From positions 28,807,923 to 28,871,922 of the forward strand of contig OX377201.1 of NCBI GenBank assembly GCA_947396885.1: DNA of 64,000 bases, read 5' to 3'. Shown in pieces: positions 40,800-52,157 of the stretch. The position numbers and the translations under genes were made by a program. Under the pieces are notes generated by a model. The model was not told the DNA's origin and searched no databases. It saw only the letters and a program-made list of their open reading frames with translations. Numbering within the stretch: position 1 is the stretch's first letter; every line of letters begins with the position of its first letter. The stretch comes from Heligmosomoides polygyrus polygyrus (taxonomy: Eukaryota > Nematoda > Chromadorea > Rhabditida > Heligmosomidae).

Positions 40800-43700
40800 G
40801 TACGGTGGACCCCCATCATTCCTTAGCTCTCTTCTCAACGCTCGTAGTCTGGTAAACAAGCTCCACCACCTCCATTACCTCCTCTCTCACACCGAGCCTG
40901 ACATAGTTTTCATAACCGAGACAGGCTTACATTGAAACTTCGAAATTCCGAAATTATTGTCAATCTTTCTTATGAAATACTTAACGCGGATCGTGGTAGG
41001 TGTAGAGAAGTGTTTGCTGTCTAACTAAAAGTGGAATTCTTACGCACCCTGTTAACGTGGAATCTCGTCTAAAATCGGACGTCTTGTGTGTGGACATTCT
41101 ATCACCCAACATTTCCTCTTCCATACGATTAATAGGTGTGTACGTCCGCCTAATTGCCTAAAAGTGATGATGAACTGATTGAGTTACTCACTATTCTTAT
41201 CTTATAGCGAGTAGGACTAACACAATACTTCTCGACGACCTCAATCTGAGAATTGACTGGAGTAGCCTAATCCCACGGAGTCCTGGCGCAGCATGCTTTT
41301 TGATAGTTTTTATCGACTCTGGGCTTAAGCAGGCAGTCAATGAATCAACACGTGCCGACAGTATTCTTGATGTTGTGCTTGCTACAACCCCTATTGTCCA
41401 CCATGTTACAACACACCCTCCTCTCTCCACCGCTGACCACTGCATCATAAACTTCTTCGTTGATTCCTGGCAAGTCCTAGAGACCGTGGACTTATCATTA
41501 CCTGATTTTGGAAGTACAGACTATCATTCGTTGAATGAAAACTTGATCCGAATTGATTGACTAAAGCTGTTTGATTTTTATTCATCTACGGCGGAACTTT
41601 ATCAAAGGTTTATAGCATTATTTATGCTAGGCTGCCCCATTTTGTGCCTTTCACCGTACGAAAGGTACCAAGTCAGTTGTATGTTCCTCAGCATATATGG
41701 AATTTACTTGCTCAAAAAAAGAGTATTTCTACAGTCACATGACCCTCTGAATGACACTCTTTATAAGAGAGTGTGTTTGGACATTGACCATAGTATAAGG
41801 AAATTCTTGGCTAATAGGAAGCGTCGTTTAGCATCTCACACGTCCTTAAGGAAATTGTATGCATACATACGGAGCAAAATGAAGACTGATGGACAACCTT
41901 CTGTTCAACAGGGTGCGCCAAAATTATGGCAAGGTTTTCAATTCGCCAAGAGAGAAAATGCGGTACTTTCGAGAAACCAACGATGAGATAATGTTTATCA
42001 GTTCAATGTAAACTATACGCAACATCGAGATTTGAATATAGCTCCATCGGCATCGATATAGACTTTGAGACGCTTCGGGAAGGCATGGACGGCGGCACGC
42101 AAGTAAGGCGCGTTGAGCTCATGCCACGCCTTTCTTCAGAGGATTCACGGGGCGGTGAGGTTTCCTGCAGGTTTTCGCTTCCAGAGCTAGCTAGACTGTG
42201 TAATCCATCGGATTCAAATCCGGAGAGTTGGCTGGCCACTCGTGGAAGCTGATGAATGGCAGAAAGTTGCCTTTGCACCAGTCTTGCAGCATTCTTGCTC
42301 TGCTCTGTGAGCTGGAACTCCTTCCTGTTTGAAGGTCCAGGAGGGTGCACGTGGGTCTTCTTGTAGGCCTTAAGTCCAGGTTTACGGAAGATTCTTCTCA
42401 ACGACGTCTACATGATGTCCATTTTCCCAACAACCGGCGGACCGAGAGCGCCGGCTTCCTGCGAATTCGTTCACGTACCTTCCTAATGTTGTCCGTAGTT
42501 GTCACAGATACGTGTCTTTCCCGTCCGGATCTATCATCCTCGGTTCCCAGGTTTCCTTTGCGTCTGATAGACCTATTCATGATACTCTGATGAACTCCAA
42601 GACGGTGGTGAATGTAGCGTGCCGAGAAGCCCTGACGGTAAAGCTCAATGATTCAAGAACGGTGGCACGAACACTTCACTATCTTGAAAAACGACTTATT
42701 GTTATGTTTGACTGAGGTAAGCATAAACTAATCGACTCAATAAAAACAATAAGAGCACGAAAAAAGGCAGACGCTCCGAATAAAAGGTCAAATTGTTTGC
42801 GCATGTGCTGTCACCATAATTTTGGCACACCCTGTACTTATCGTTAGTAAAGACGATTCAGAATGTCGTACTAATATCATTAATGCTTCAGCTTTAGCTG
42901 ATTACTTTGCTTCCGCATTCTCGAACAATAGCGCCTAAATCGCCACTCATCTTGGACCAGCAACTTTTTGCATAAATTATGCAATATCTGTTTTCATCCT
43001 GAAGAAGTTTGTAAGGTTTCGAAGGGTTTGAAACCATCAACTACGAAACCAATGGAATTCCTTCAATTGTGTTCAAAAAATGTGCTAGTTCTCTAAGTAA
43101 GTCTCTAGCGCATTTTTTAATGTCTCGCTGATGTTAAGTGAAGTACCTGAAGTGTGGAATTATGCATTAATTACGGCTATTCCTAAGACGCTCAATCCTT
43201 CGTCGGCAACCGATTACCGCCCAATAAGTCTTACGTCACAACCAGTAAAAGTTATGAAAACAATTATCATCCACCATTCAGATATAAATAAATAAACCAC
43301 TTGGAAGGATTTGTGTGTTTCTACCAAAACAACATGGTTTCCTTTCTGGTCTCTCGACAACCACTAACCTCGTCAATAGTGTGATTGATTGGAGCTTAGC
43401 TCTCAACCAAGGTAATTCAATTGATGTAGTTTACGTGGACCTGTCTAAAGCTTTCGACAGAGTGAATCATTATAAGCTTCTTCAAAGACTTTCTTCGCTT
43501 GGTAAAGGTGAAAACCTGCTAGGTTGGCTTTCTTCATACCTCGATGGAAGGCATATGACAATAAGGATAGGTCGTCAATTCTACAGACGCTAATGTTCCC
43601 CCAGTAGCGTTACTCGATGAGAAGTGCTTTTTCCGCTACTTTTCTTGAATCACACTATAGAGTTGCCACTCTTGCTTAACACATCACGATACATTACAGT

Positions 43701-44170
43701 TCAATTATATGCCGACGATATAAAAATTTACGGAATATACATAGAGATAATTGTGCCGAGGTGACAGCAGCTCTAAAACTTTCCATTGGAAGCTTACTCT
43801 TTAGGTAGAAGAGTGGGATCTAGCCGTGAATCTATCTAAATCATTTGTTGTACATTTTGGTGGTTTACCGCTCAACAGATGCGAGATAGGCAGGGTTATT
43901 CTAAATAGTTGTGACATTGCCGAGGACCTTGGTGTAGCCGTTGATTCTTCGCTCAGTTTCAGAGTGCCTGATCATGTGGTTAGACAGGCATATGTAGCTC
44001 TTTTTTCCATATTGCGCGATGTCCATACAGATAACCCAACAATCTTGGTTCGGTTGCACAGATCCTACGTTTTGCCATATTAAGAGTATTGCTCCCAAGT
44101 TTGGACACCCTCTACTAAGACGCAGGCCCTTAAATTAGAAAGCTCTTGCGTTCACCTCTAATAAATTCAA
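40800..44170 (+). pseudogene. LINE copy 2 ORF2 remnants
   Basis: Endonuclease pieces: SLLNARSLVNKLHHLHYLL near 40825, then LLDDLNLRIDWS near 41230 and TRADSILDVVLA / LSTADHCIINFF to 41480. Reverse transcriptase pieces: DYRPISLTSQPVKV near 43215, FLPKQHGFLSGLSTTT and VYVDLSKAFDRVNH (motif A) at 43315-43470, and VQLYADDIKIYG near 43700, where motif C is the intact YADD. Numerous shifts and stops. The segment between SVQQ and VSKDDSE is interrupted by the Tc1-like element. Confidence 0.8.
41909..42834 (-). mobile_element. Tc1-like element, 926 bp, deleted transposase
   Basis: Ends are CAGGGTGCGCCAAAATTATG and, reversed, CAGGGTGTGCCAAAATTATG, a terminal repeat of about 21 bp with one mismatch. 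The right flank is TA; the left reads AA, probably a mutated TA. The minus strand keeps HTH pieces of a transposase: VSVTTTDNIRKVRERIRRKP, SVRRLLGKW, RRIFRKPGLKAYKKTHV and LTEQSKNAARLVQ. The DDE core is largely gone, so this copy depended on enzyme from elsewhere. Confidence 0.8.
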
Positions 44171-44439
44171 TGATCGGGCGCCGCTCTACCAAACAATACT
44201 CCCATAAATTCACGGACGATGAACATGTATCACGCTTGTCTGGAAGGAATAATAAGATTGGATTGTTCGTCGGCTAGCAACGTTCACTGTGACCGCCAAA
44301 CGCGTTCAATTCGCGCCAATCAAACTGCCTTTCTCTTTTCTTCCTTCTAAAAACACTCTGCAAACACTGGATAGAGTGCTTTGTACCACTTCAATGGTAA
44401 TTTAACGAAACGGTTCGCCCATATTTTCTTACCAGACGT
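44171..44439. other. spacer with weak SINE-like traces
   Basis: Segments such as CTTGTCTGGAAGGAATAA and GTTCGTCGGCTAGCAACG resemble the middle of SINE family 1, but too little is left to call a copy. Confidence 0.25.
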
Positions 44440-44690
44440 TCAACGGCCTGCCGGCCGCCAAATGTCTGGTTGGGGGCTTTGCCCTAAACCCGGAGAATAG
44501 AACACCCCGAACGTCTGCTTGTCCTCTTTAGGCCTTCTCTCATTCATTACAGTAAACAAAAACCCGTTTTTCTATATAGAATGGAATAGCAGAATACGGT
44601 AGGGCAAAATCTTCAAAAATGCTCCTATGGTGCCTCACCCTCTATTGCACGTGCGCGATTCATTCTCTGAAGTACTCGTTCTATTTATTA
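44440..44690 (+). repeat. array-bearing repeat, end segment, copy 1
   Basis: GTTCAACGGCCTGCCGGCC and later CAAAAATGCTCCTATGGTGC match the segment at 50090-50300 (GTTCAGCGGCTTGCCGGCC, then CAAAATGGTGCACGGG). In both copies the end segment is followed by a minisatellite, so it seems part of the same repeat. Confidence 0.5.
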
Positions 44691-44739
44691 ATTATGGCCC
44701 CTTTTAATGGTTCTATTACTGGACTCTTTACTGAACCCC

Positions 44740-45290
44740 CTTAACTGGTGTTCCCTTTATTGGCTGCATTACTGGTCCCCCTTGACTAGTCCTTCACTGG
44801 TACCCCATTTATAAGTCCCCTTCACTGGACCCCCACCCCCCCCCCCCCTTTAGCGCTCTCCATTACTGGTCCCACCTTTACTGGTTCCCCTTTATAAGTG
44901 AACCCTTTATAGGTTCCCACCCCCACCTTCACTGGACCCCCCTCCTTCACTGGTCCCACCCTCACTGGTCCCCCTTTCACTGGTCCCTCTTCAGTGGTTC
45001 CCCTTTATTGTCAACTTTTCCGGCTCATCCTTCACTGGTCCCCTCCCCCTTTTCGTCGGTCCCTACTACTGCTCTCATCTTCACTGGACCTCGATTTACT
45101 GGTCCCCCTTCATCGGTCCCCCCTTCACTGGACATCCACCACCCCTCCTCACCAGTCCCCATTGCTGGTCCCACCTTCACTGGTACCCCTTTATTAGTAA
45201 ACCCTTTCTCGGTCCCTACTTACTGGAGCACCATCCTTCACCGCTTCCTCATTACTGGTCCCACCTTGACTGGTAACACGTCGTCTGAAT
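44740..45290 (+). repeat. CACTGGTCCC minisatellite
   Basis: Irregular tandem units of about 14-20 bases around CTTCACTGGTCCC, with variants TTTATAAGT and ACTGGACCCC. Includes a C run at 44837-44849. No coding meaning is apparent. Confidence 0.85.
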
Positions 45291-45850
45291 CTGGAGGGCC
45301 TTTCACGACGTTGGTGACACCTCTTCTGGATCCAGGCACCTGATGAGCGACGTCGGTGACATGTCTTCTCAAGTCGGACGTGCTTTGCGTGACACGTTGA
45401 TACGCATGTGAATCCGGAACCCTGGCGCGACATCGGTGACACGTCGTCTGAATCCGGACAGGCCTTTCGCGACATTGATGACACCTTATCTCAACCCAGG
45501 CACCTGATGAAGGACGTCGGTGGCATGTCTTCTCAAACCGGACGTCTTTTGCGTGACATCAGTGACACGTCGTCTGAATCCGAACACTTTTCACCCCTTG
45601 GGCGACATCGGTGACACCACTTCTCAACCTGGACGTCCTTTGCGCGACATTGGTGACATGTCTTCTAGACCCAGACGCCTGTTGAACGATGTCGATAACA
45701 CCTCTTCTGAACTCGGACGCTCACCTTCACGAGGTCGATGACACATGTTCGGAACTCGAACGCCCTTTGCGTGACATTGGCGACACGTTTTCTTACCCCT
45801 CTCAACACGACGTAGGTGACACCACACAACTACAATCCCCAACCTCATCC
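45290..45850 (+). repeat. 42-bp minisatellite array
   Basis: About 13 units of mostly 42 bp with core GGTGACACGTCGTCTGAATC, then a variable CGGACGTCCTTTGCG and a GACATC joint. Because 42 is a multiple of three, one frame encodes a 14-residue repeat of the type DIGDTSSESGRPLR. I see no start, splice or homology that would make this a gene. Confidence 0.88.
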
Positions 45851-47286
45851 CCACACTTCCTCACGCTCACATACAGAAAAACGACCATTCTCGCTTATAT
45901 ATAGTAGGATAGGATGCTCGTAGGTACATGGGTTAACTTTTAATCGTAAGAATGTACACATCTGCTTTCTCCTCACCTCCTCCGACCGCGCCCCCAATTG
46001 AAGTGCAGTCTCGGTTTAGTGAAGAACCAGGGGCTGGATTCATCAAAAAATAAACTTGCTGGGAATAAGAAGTACGTGGTTATCTTTACCCGCAAGATCT
46101 ATTCGTTAGTCGGAGGGGGCATCACTAGAAAATCGAAACAAATGTGAGCAGGGAGGCATCTCCTGTTTAAAAAATTGCAAAGAAGGTTACTCTCGTAGGT
46201 CAGTTCACAGTATTGTCTTTGTAAACTAATTTACTTTCAGTTTTTCCGCCGTTGTCCAAACGTGAGAGTGGGCTCCCCCCCCCCCCCTTCGGCCCCTGGG
46301 AAGGTCCTGCGGTTTAATCGCTAATGAATTGGGCCCCAGATATTCTTTCCCACTACTCCCTACCTCAAATTTACTTAAGAGCCATTGAATGCATAGTTCA
46401 TGGTGTAAGGGATCTACCAGACTTCGAGAGACCGGGTGGTTATGAATGGAAGAGATAGACAATTCCTTCAACAGTAGCTGATCCCCCAAAACTGGGAGTG
46501 CAACGGAACACGGATTTTGCCCGTCTCGGTGCACGTCTAGAGCGTAGGTCCACTTTCTTCCTCGTTCGGATGACCATCAAACTTCACAGAAAAAATAGAG
46601 CGTTAAGCAGAGTTGCGTCCACGTTAAACTGCAGAAGACAATCGTACTTTGGGTTACCGTTCTAGGCATGCACCCCTATTTCTTGTCTGGTGCTACGTGG
46701 GTTAGGGAGGCACTCCGAATTATCGCAGTCCGAAGAGGGCTCCTCTTGAAAAGCAATAGAAATACAAACAAGGTGACCTCCCTGTCAAGGTATTCGCAAA
46801 GAAAGGCCTCTGTTAGCCTAGTTGAGTGCATCGTCGTTGTGAAATAGGCCACTTTTAATTTTTCGCCGTTGTAAGGAAGACAGATTGAACACCCACTAGT
46901 GCAATCTAGTTGGTGGTGGCCGCTCTTAAACGATTTCATAGGAACTGAATGTGTTTAGTATTGAGATAAGTCGAACTCATCGTCAGTGTACAGAAAACAG
47001 TCACTAACGAAGTCCAAACATAACACAGAAAACGTGGGAATGTATAGCGTTTGTAAGCTACGTCGGGACGTTTGAAAATGATAGGGACGTGAACTAGAAT
47101 AATGGTGCCTTGGCTAAAAAATATTTTTCTGATGTTATCTGTTTCGTCTGCTAGAAGATGATTCGTTCTCGGTGCAAATGCAGTAACGGGATTGATCCCT
47201 GCTGCATAGATCTGCACCCAGAACGGTCCTCTTTAGGTTCCGCCTCCTGACTAAGAATGTGGAAACAGAGCCTATCTGGGCAACCA
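45851..47286. other. repeat-rich spacer
   Basis: Two diverged direct repeats lie at about 46150-46250 and 46780-46880 (both end in a TTTTTC-GCCGTTGT segment). A C run lies at 46275-46287. A partial GGATTCATCAA motif occurs at 46033. No gene recognised. Confidence 0.4.
46885..46937 (+). repeat. dispersed motif, copy 2
   Basis: GTGCAATCTAGTTGGTGGTG then CCGCTCTTAAACGATTTC, matching 4700-4752 and the inverse of 47519-47570. Confidence 0.55.
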
Positions 47287-47463
47287 GGGACCGGATTCAT
47301 CAACGACTTACAGCAGTTTAACGAAGAAAATATAGCCGAAATTCCTGATAACGTCGCTTATCAACAAGCGATATGGTGAAACATTTCTTGATAAGCCGCG
47401 CTATCAGGGATTTTGGCTGCATTTTCTCTGTTAAACTGCTGTAAGTGTTGATGAGTCCTCCCC
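47287..47463. repeat. foldback MITE (GGATTCATCAACG family)
   Basis: Nearly the whole 177 bp is a palindrome: left arm GGATTCATCAACGACTTACA and GCAGTTTAACGAAG, right arm reversed GACTCATCAACACTTACAGC and AGTTTAACAGAG, with a CTTATCA-CAAG centre. Two further copies occur at 52446 and 53817. Confidence 0.8.
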
Positions 47464-47518
47464 AGACTGGTGCAATTTAGTTATTTCTATACATAGTTGC
47501 CCATTCATTGTGTTTCGT

Positions 47519-47570
47519 TAGGTCGCTTAAAAGCTGCCACCACCAACTAGGATTGCGCCCACCCAGTTAC
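47519..47570 (-). repeat. dispersed motif, copy 3
   Basis: Reverse complement reads GCGCAATCCTAGTTGGTGG, then GCAGCTTTTAAGCGACC. Matches the motif at 4700 and 46885. Confidence 0.5.
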
Positions 47571-48289
47571 TCCCATTAGGGTGGATTCGACACTCACTCC
47601 AAAACATGGATTTTTTCAATATACAGCTCACGAAAATTCGCAGTGTCATTGGAGTGGTGCACCCCACTCTAGGATTCCGTTGGTGCAACCACAAGCGCGC
47701 ACTGCACACCTTGTCCTTTCTCTCCTGCGCAAGCGTGACGTCCACCATCCCGGCATCCCCAGCATCCTCAGCCCACCACTCCACTCGAGGCGCCTTCCAG
47801 AAGTGACCCCTGTGAGCGCTATCGCCTTCCACGTGTGCTGTTGATAATCACGTCCTAACCGAACAGGCAGCTCCGGCCGACAGGTGGGCATCAGTCGACT
47901 CACTTCGGAGGGTTCGGGCGGTGTGGCTGAGCAACGACGTCGATGGAGGAGAACGCTGCGCTGTCGACATCGCCCGTCAACAACAATGGCGGTGAGTCTT
48001 CTTCCTGTATATCGCGCAGGTGCAGAACACGAATCGCCTTCGCTCGCTGGCCCATGTCATACAAAGCAATTGCAGGGCAGTTCAACGATTTCAGACAAGG
48101 ACAAACTTCAGCCTCTCCGAGGTGCTGCTGGTCTTCCGACCCTTCTGAAGTGGACCCTTATAGTGGGGTTTTTTCACAAAAGGTCTGGGTTGGAAATACA
48201 GCAAACGCAATTGAAGGGGATGTTGCGGGACTGAACCTCACCCACGTCTGGGTGTTAACTCGTTCAAATTAGTTTCCTCGCCACGTTGG
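47571..48289 (+). other. spacer with a possible orphan first exon
   Basis: The ATG at 47943 opens a frame (MEENAALSTSPVNNNGG) in good start context, and GTGAGT at 47992 could be a splice donor. Reading straight on the frame stays open to 48272. No acceptor-bearing partner or homology was seen, so no gene is called. Confidence 0.2.
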
Positions 48290-49390
48290 TAGACAGCAGA
48301 CGTAGCGGCTCCGAATAGCCAATGTTGGAGATCATCCACAGACGTCGGAGCAACGCCTCGCGGGCCGAGATTCCGAGGACGCGTAGTCAACGCCGTACCA
48401 ACATTGTCCCATTCGTCGGGATTGCGATTACGTGCCACAGTCGTCGTGCCACGTTCTTCGTGATTTAGAAGACGTGTCACAGATGTCGAGACACGTGATT
48501 CGAGACTCAGAAGACGTATCACGGATTTTGAGCCAACGTCGTGTCAGATAAATCGAGATTCAAAAGACGTGTCGTAAACGTCGTACCAACGTTGTCCCAT
48601 TCGTCGGGATTCAGAGGACCGTCACAGACTGGGCCAACGTCCTACCACGTGAGTCGAGATTCAGAAGACGTGTCACAGACTGGGCCAACGTTGTGCCACG
48701 TGAATCGAGATTCAGAAGAGGTGTCATAGATCTCAGCGCCATCGTTCCTCGTGCGTTGGGATTCAGAAGACCTAACATGCACGTCGTACCACTTGATTCG
48801 GGGTGCAAAAGACGTGTCACCGACTTTGAGCCAACGTCGTTCCACGGGAATCTGAATTCAGAGGAGCTGTCACAGACATCGTGCCTCATACGATGGGATT
48901 CAGAAGGCCTGTCACTGACTTTGCCCGAACGTCGTGCCTCGTGCGTCGAGGTTCAGATGTCGCGCCACAGACGTCGTGAAAAGGTCATGCCTTGTACGTA
49001 CTGATTCCGAAGACGCGTCGCAAACGTGGACCAAATATCCCATTCGTCGGAATTGCAATGACGTGTCGTAGACGTTGTGCCACGTTCTTCGTGATTTACA
49101 ATCACGAGAATGATCCAGAAGACGTGTCACGGATGTCGAGGCACGTGATTCGAAATTCAGAAGACGTGCCACCGACTTTGAGCCAGCGTCGTGCCACGTA
49201 AATCGGGATTGAAAGGACCCGTCACAGACGTCGTGCCAACATTATGCCTCCTACGTCTGGAAACTGAAAGCGTGTCACGGACGTCGTCCAAGCGCTGTAC
49301 CACGTAACCGGGATTAAGAATACGTGTCACAGACTTTGTGTCCCATGTGTTTGAACTCTGAAGACGAGTCACCGACGTCGACCAACAGAT
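48290..49390 (-). repeat. 51-bp minisatellite array, inverted relative to the 42-bp array
   Basis: Around 20 degenerate units of about 51 bp with core GATTCAGAAGACGTGTCAC, then CAACGTCGTGCCACGTGA. The core is the reverse complement of the GTGACACGTCGTCTGAATC core at 45290-45850. One minus frame encodes a 17-residue repeat (SVTRLLNLDSRGTTLAQ). Confidence 0.85.
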
Positions 49391-49600
49391 ACGGATTTCG
49401 GTCGAGTCATTGTGATCAGGAATTGGTGGCGAGACCCGTGTTTATTCGAGGTTGGGTCACTGACAGATAGGCTGTTAGATTGGACGCCTAGGCGTGGTAA
49501 TCGCACGGATGAGGTGAGGGTTTCACCGAGTTCAGGTGCACTTTTTGAGACGCCTACGCTATACAATCCACATCTGCAATGTAACATTTTCAGTGAATTT
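49391..49600 (-). repeat. array-bearing repeat, flank next to the 51-bp array
   Basis: The reverse complement matches 50230-50425 over about 200 bases (for example GTGAAACCCTCA, AACAGCCTATCTGTCAG, CTGATCACAATG, CCGAAATCC). The two copies are therefore arranged as inverted repeats about 0.6 kb apart. Confidence 0.7.
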
Positions 49601-49676
49601 TTGGAACAGAATTTTTGAAGAACTCTTTCTTTCTAGACTTCCACCTAGGCGCCTATTCGGACAGGCTATGACACCA

Positions 49677-49813
49677 GTAGCCGGATTCATGAAGCGGCGG
49701 GAGCGGTAGATATGCGGTATCATCTCTCGACTCTCTCCCCCGCCTCGCTCTCTTACCTGGTCTCTTTCGGTGGGAAGCCGGGAACGTTCCAGGACTTTCA
49801 TGAATCCGGCTAC
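49677..49813. repeat. 137-bp MITE
   Basis: Terminal inverted repeats GTAGCCGGATTCATGAA and TTCATGAATCCGGCTAC are perfect. Shares the CCGGATTCAT end motif with the larger foldback family. Confidence 0.75.
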
Positions 49814-50089
49814 AGGGCTTCTACAGGGGCGTGATACGGTTGCCTCTCCTTTTTCTGGGCAGGTATACAGCCTACGGCAGGATAGAAGGGTTCACCTTTC
49901 TAGCGCTGGTCCCCCTCCCCCCAGGATTGTATTAGGATAGTGAACTCAGCGCTACGCAGGTTAGGAGGGTGCACTCACTCATAGAGACGGATCTCTTGGT
50001 TAGACGGCTGACGGTAGGATTCTATTTTACGATCTCCCAGCTGACTCGTTCCCCGCTCTAGGACTCCATTGGAACAAGAAATTACAAGA

Positions 50090-50500
50090 TGTTCAGCGGC
50101 TTGCCGGCCACCAGCGCCCCCAAACCCCGAAAGTATAACCTCTAACGGCAACGCATCTACTCCTCCTCTTCAGACCTTCCCACCCCAGTTACAGTGAAAA
50201 ATACTGCTTCGAATTTTATAGGATAGTGGATAACACAGAGTACGCCTTTCAAAATGGTGCACGGGAAGGCTGTGAAACCCTCATCCATTCCTGCGACTAC
50301 CATTCTCAAACGCCTAACTTAACAGCCTGTCTGTCTAGTCGCCCATCTTCAGGTGAACACTGTCTCGTCACCAACTCCTGATCACAATGGCTGAACCGAA
50401 ATCCATGTCTGTTGATCGACGTCGCTGACTCGTCTTCAATGTCCAAATACACGTGACACGAAGCCTGTGACATGTATTCTTAATCCCGGTCACGTGGCAC
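50090..50500 (+). repeat. array-bearing repeat, copy 3
   Basis: Starts GATGTTCAGCGGCTTGCCGG, continues through the flank shared with 49391-49600, and ends in two or three array-like units (GCTGACTCGTCTTCAATGTC, CTGTGACATGTATTC). The array is almost absent here, so this may be the un-expanded form. Confidence 0.65.
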
Positions 50501-50585
50501 CATGCTGGCTTGACGGGGCCCAGGATAGACTCGGTGATGATTCAGATTTCTATCTGATCTAACTGCTGAAGTAAAGAATAAGAGG

Positions 50586-50690
50586 TAAAGGGCAGCGTTA
50601 ATAAATTCCCTTTGGGATGCGCCACGCATTCTTCTTCCACGGGATATCGCAGAAGCAATTTGAACGCGTACTTGGCTCACATAACTAATT
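50586..50690 (-). repeat. SINE family 1, 3' half
   Basis: AGGTAAAGGGCAGCGTTAAT, GGGATGCGCCACGCATTC and CACGGGATATCGCAG match the SINE tail half in minus orientation. Confidence 0.65.
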
Positions 50691-50696
50691 GTAGTG

Positions 50697-50820
50697 GACA
50701 CGTGTAGCGCAGTCGGATGAGGTGCCGCATGCATCCGATACCAGGTTCCTGGTTCGGACTTCCCGCCCAGGCCAATCAAGTCTTCTATTCCTCCGAGGCC
50801 GGTGAATTGGTGCCAACCCC
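50697..50820 (+). repeat. SINE family 1, 5' half
   Basis: A box GTGTAGCGCAGTCGG at about 50702-50716 and B-box-like GGTTCGGACTTCC are intact; the copy stops at GGTGAATTGGTGCC. With the previous entry it makes a head-to-head composite of two half SINEs. Confidence 0.7.
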
Positions 50821-51115
50821 TCTACTACATATTCTCGAGATGCCAAAGGACGTTATTGAAGCTGAGAAGAATTGTCGACGTGCACTTGATGCACTTTTTT
50901 CCCTCAATGCAGTATGAGCGCTCTAATGAATTTCCTCGAATCGGACGCAGCCTAAGGACACACCCTGTCCCCATCAACATGCAGTCAGATGCTGAATTTG
51001 CCAGAGACAATCTATACACAAAGGGTTATTAGCGTTGTGTTTTCTCATGGAAAAGGATGAAACTTTTGTGAAGGATATGTTTACTAGAGTGAATTGTTGA
51101 AATATCTGATCAGAT
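50821..51115. other. spacer between SINE copies, nothing recognised
   Basis: AT-rich, no frame or repeat of note. Confidence 0.4.
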
Positions 51116-51415
51116 GGGCGAGTGTAGCGCAGTCGGAAAAGGTGCAGACTCTCACGACGAATTAATCAACGGTTTGGCGGTTTCCACACCGGCCAACTGA
51201 GCATTCCACCCCGCCGGCGTTGATGAATTGATGAGAAGGATAAAACGCTGACTTGTTCATTGGCTGGTCACCGAGGCCATTAATTGTGTATTGTGTAGAC
51301 CAAATTCGCATTCAAGCAATTTCCACTCTCGCAGATGTGAAATGCGTGGCGCATCCCAAGAAGCATTGATAAGCATCATCCCTTAACCCTTATAATTTAC
51401 CCTTTTATGTACTTT
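51116..51415 (+). mobile_element. SINE family 1, diverged full-length copy
   Basis: Starts GGGCGAGTGTAGCGCAGTCGG (A box intact); the B box is degraded. The middle (TTGATGAATTGATGAG, CTGACTTGTTCATTGG) and 3' part (GAAATGCGTGGCGCATCCC) are in order and it ends in a loose CCTTATAATTTACCC tail. Confidence 0.7.
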
Positions 51416-52157
51416 CCAACTTTTGATAATAGATTTCATGAGCCTCAAATGGACTTCCTTTTAGATCGACCATATGTAGATGGCCTACAAATTTTCAGGG
51501 GAACTAAAAAATGAAATTCTTGAGAAAATTCTTTTAGCAAAATTGTTTTGAGTCTTCCTTATTTATTTCGAGTTGGGTCTGAATTTGCTTTCTTGAAGTA
51601 TGTCCATTTTATATTGATGAGGCCCATTTTGACTTGGAAGTCAGTTTGAATCTAGGATGGAAGTCAGTTTGAATCCATCTACTAAGTGGTGGTGTCGACC
51701 ATTCCTGTGTGCCAAATGTGGTCACAAGCGTAGTTACCGGCTCGAATGCGAGTGAGGACAATTGTGATCGGAGGGGGGGAAGTGTTGCTCAGCAACTGAA
51801 CTGCTGCGAAACGGGATCCTAGAGATGATGCGCCAGCAATGCTGGATTGGAACATCATTTCTCACTGCTTAAACTGACCATTAACGGCAACTCCAGTTTC
51901 TTACTCCGGCAGGTTTCCCAGTCCTTTCTATTCCAGTACAACGCCTACATTTAATTATGCACTTCTTCGGATGGGTGTATTTCTTAAGCATTCGAGTGTC
52001 TGCTATTATTTTAACCAATTATGATCGAAGAAGGTATGATGCGCTTGTCTCGAATTGTTTCGCGAAATGTAAACAGGAGCTCTGGCTAACTACTATTCGT
52101 TTGGCGACGTGGACATGGAAATTTTTGGCGAAGGCGTTTTAAACGTGACCAAACTCT
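51416..52157. other. spacer, nothing recognised
   Basis: A 30-base phrase (GGAAGTCAGTTTGAATC) is repeated in tandem near 51635-51680. Otherwise no feature. Confidence 0.35.

Larger units (their letters stand above)
40113..44170 (+). mobile_element. CR1-like LINE copy 2, decayed, with a Tc1-like insertion
   Basis: Same two-ORF order as copy 1 at 20689-25594, but with many stops and shifts and an inserted Tc1-like element at 41909-42834. The reverse transcriptase fades near 44170; no 3' tail was recognised. It belongs to the same family as copy 1 but is clearly older. Confidence 0.8.

Noticed and set aside
45408..45741. Gene for a 14-residue repeat protein
   Set aside because: The open frame follows from a 42-bp period; no start, stop or splice evidence bounds a gene. 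Kept as a minisatellite and raised as a finding.
45290..49390. CRISPR-like repeats
   Set aside because: Units are directly adjacent and degenerate without unique spacers, and the genome is animal.
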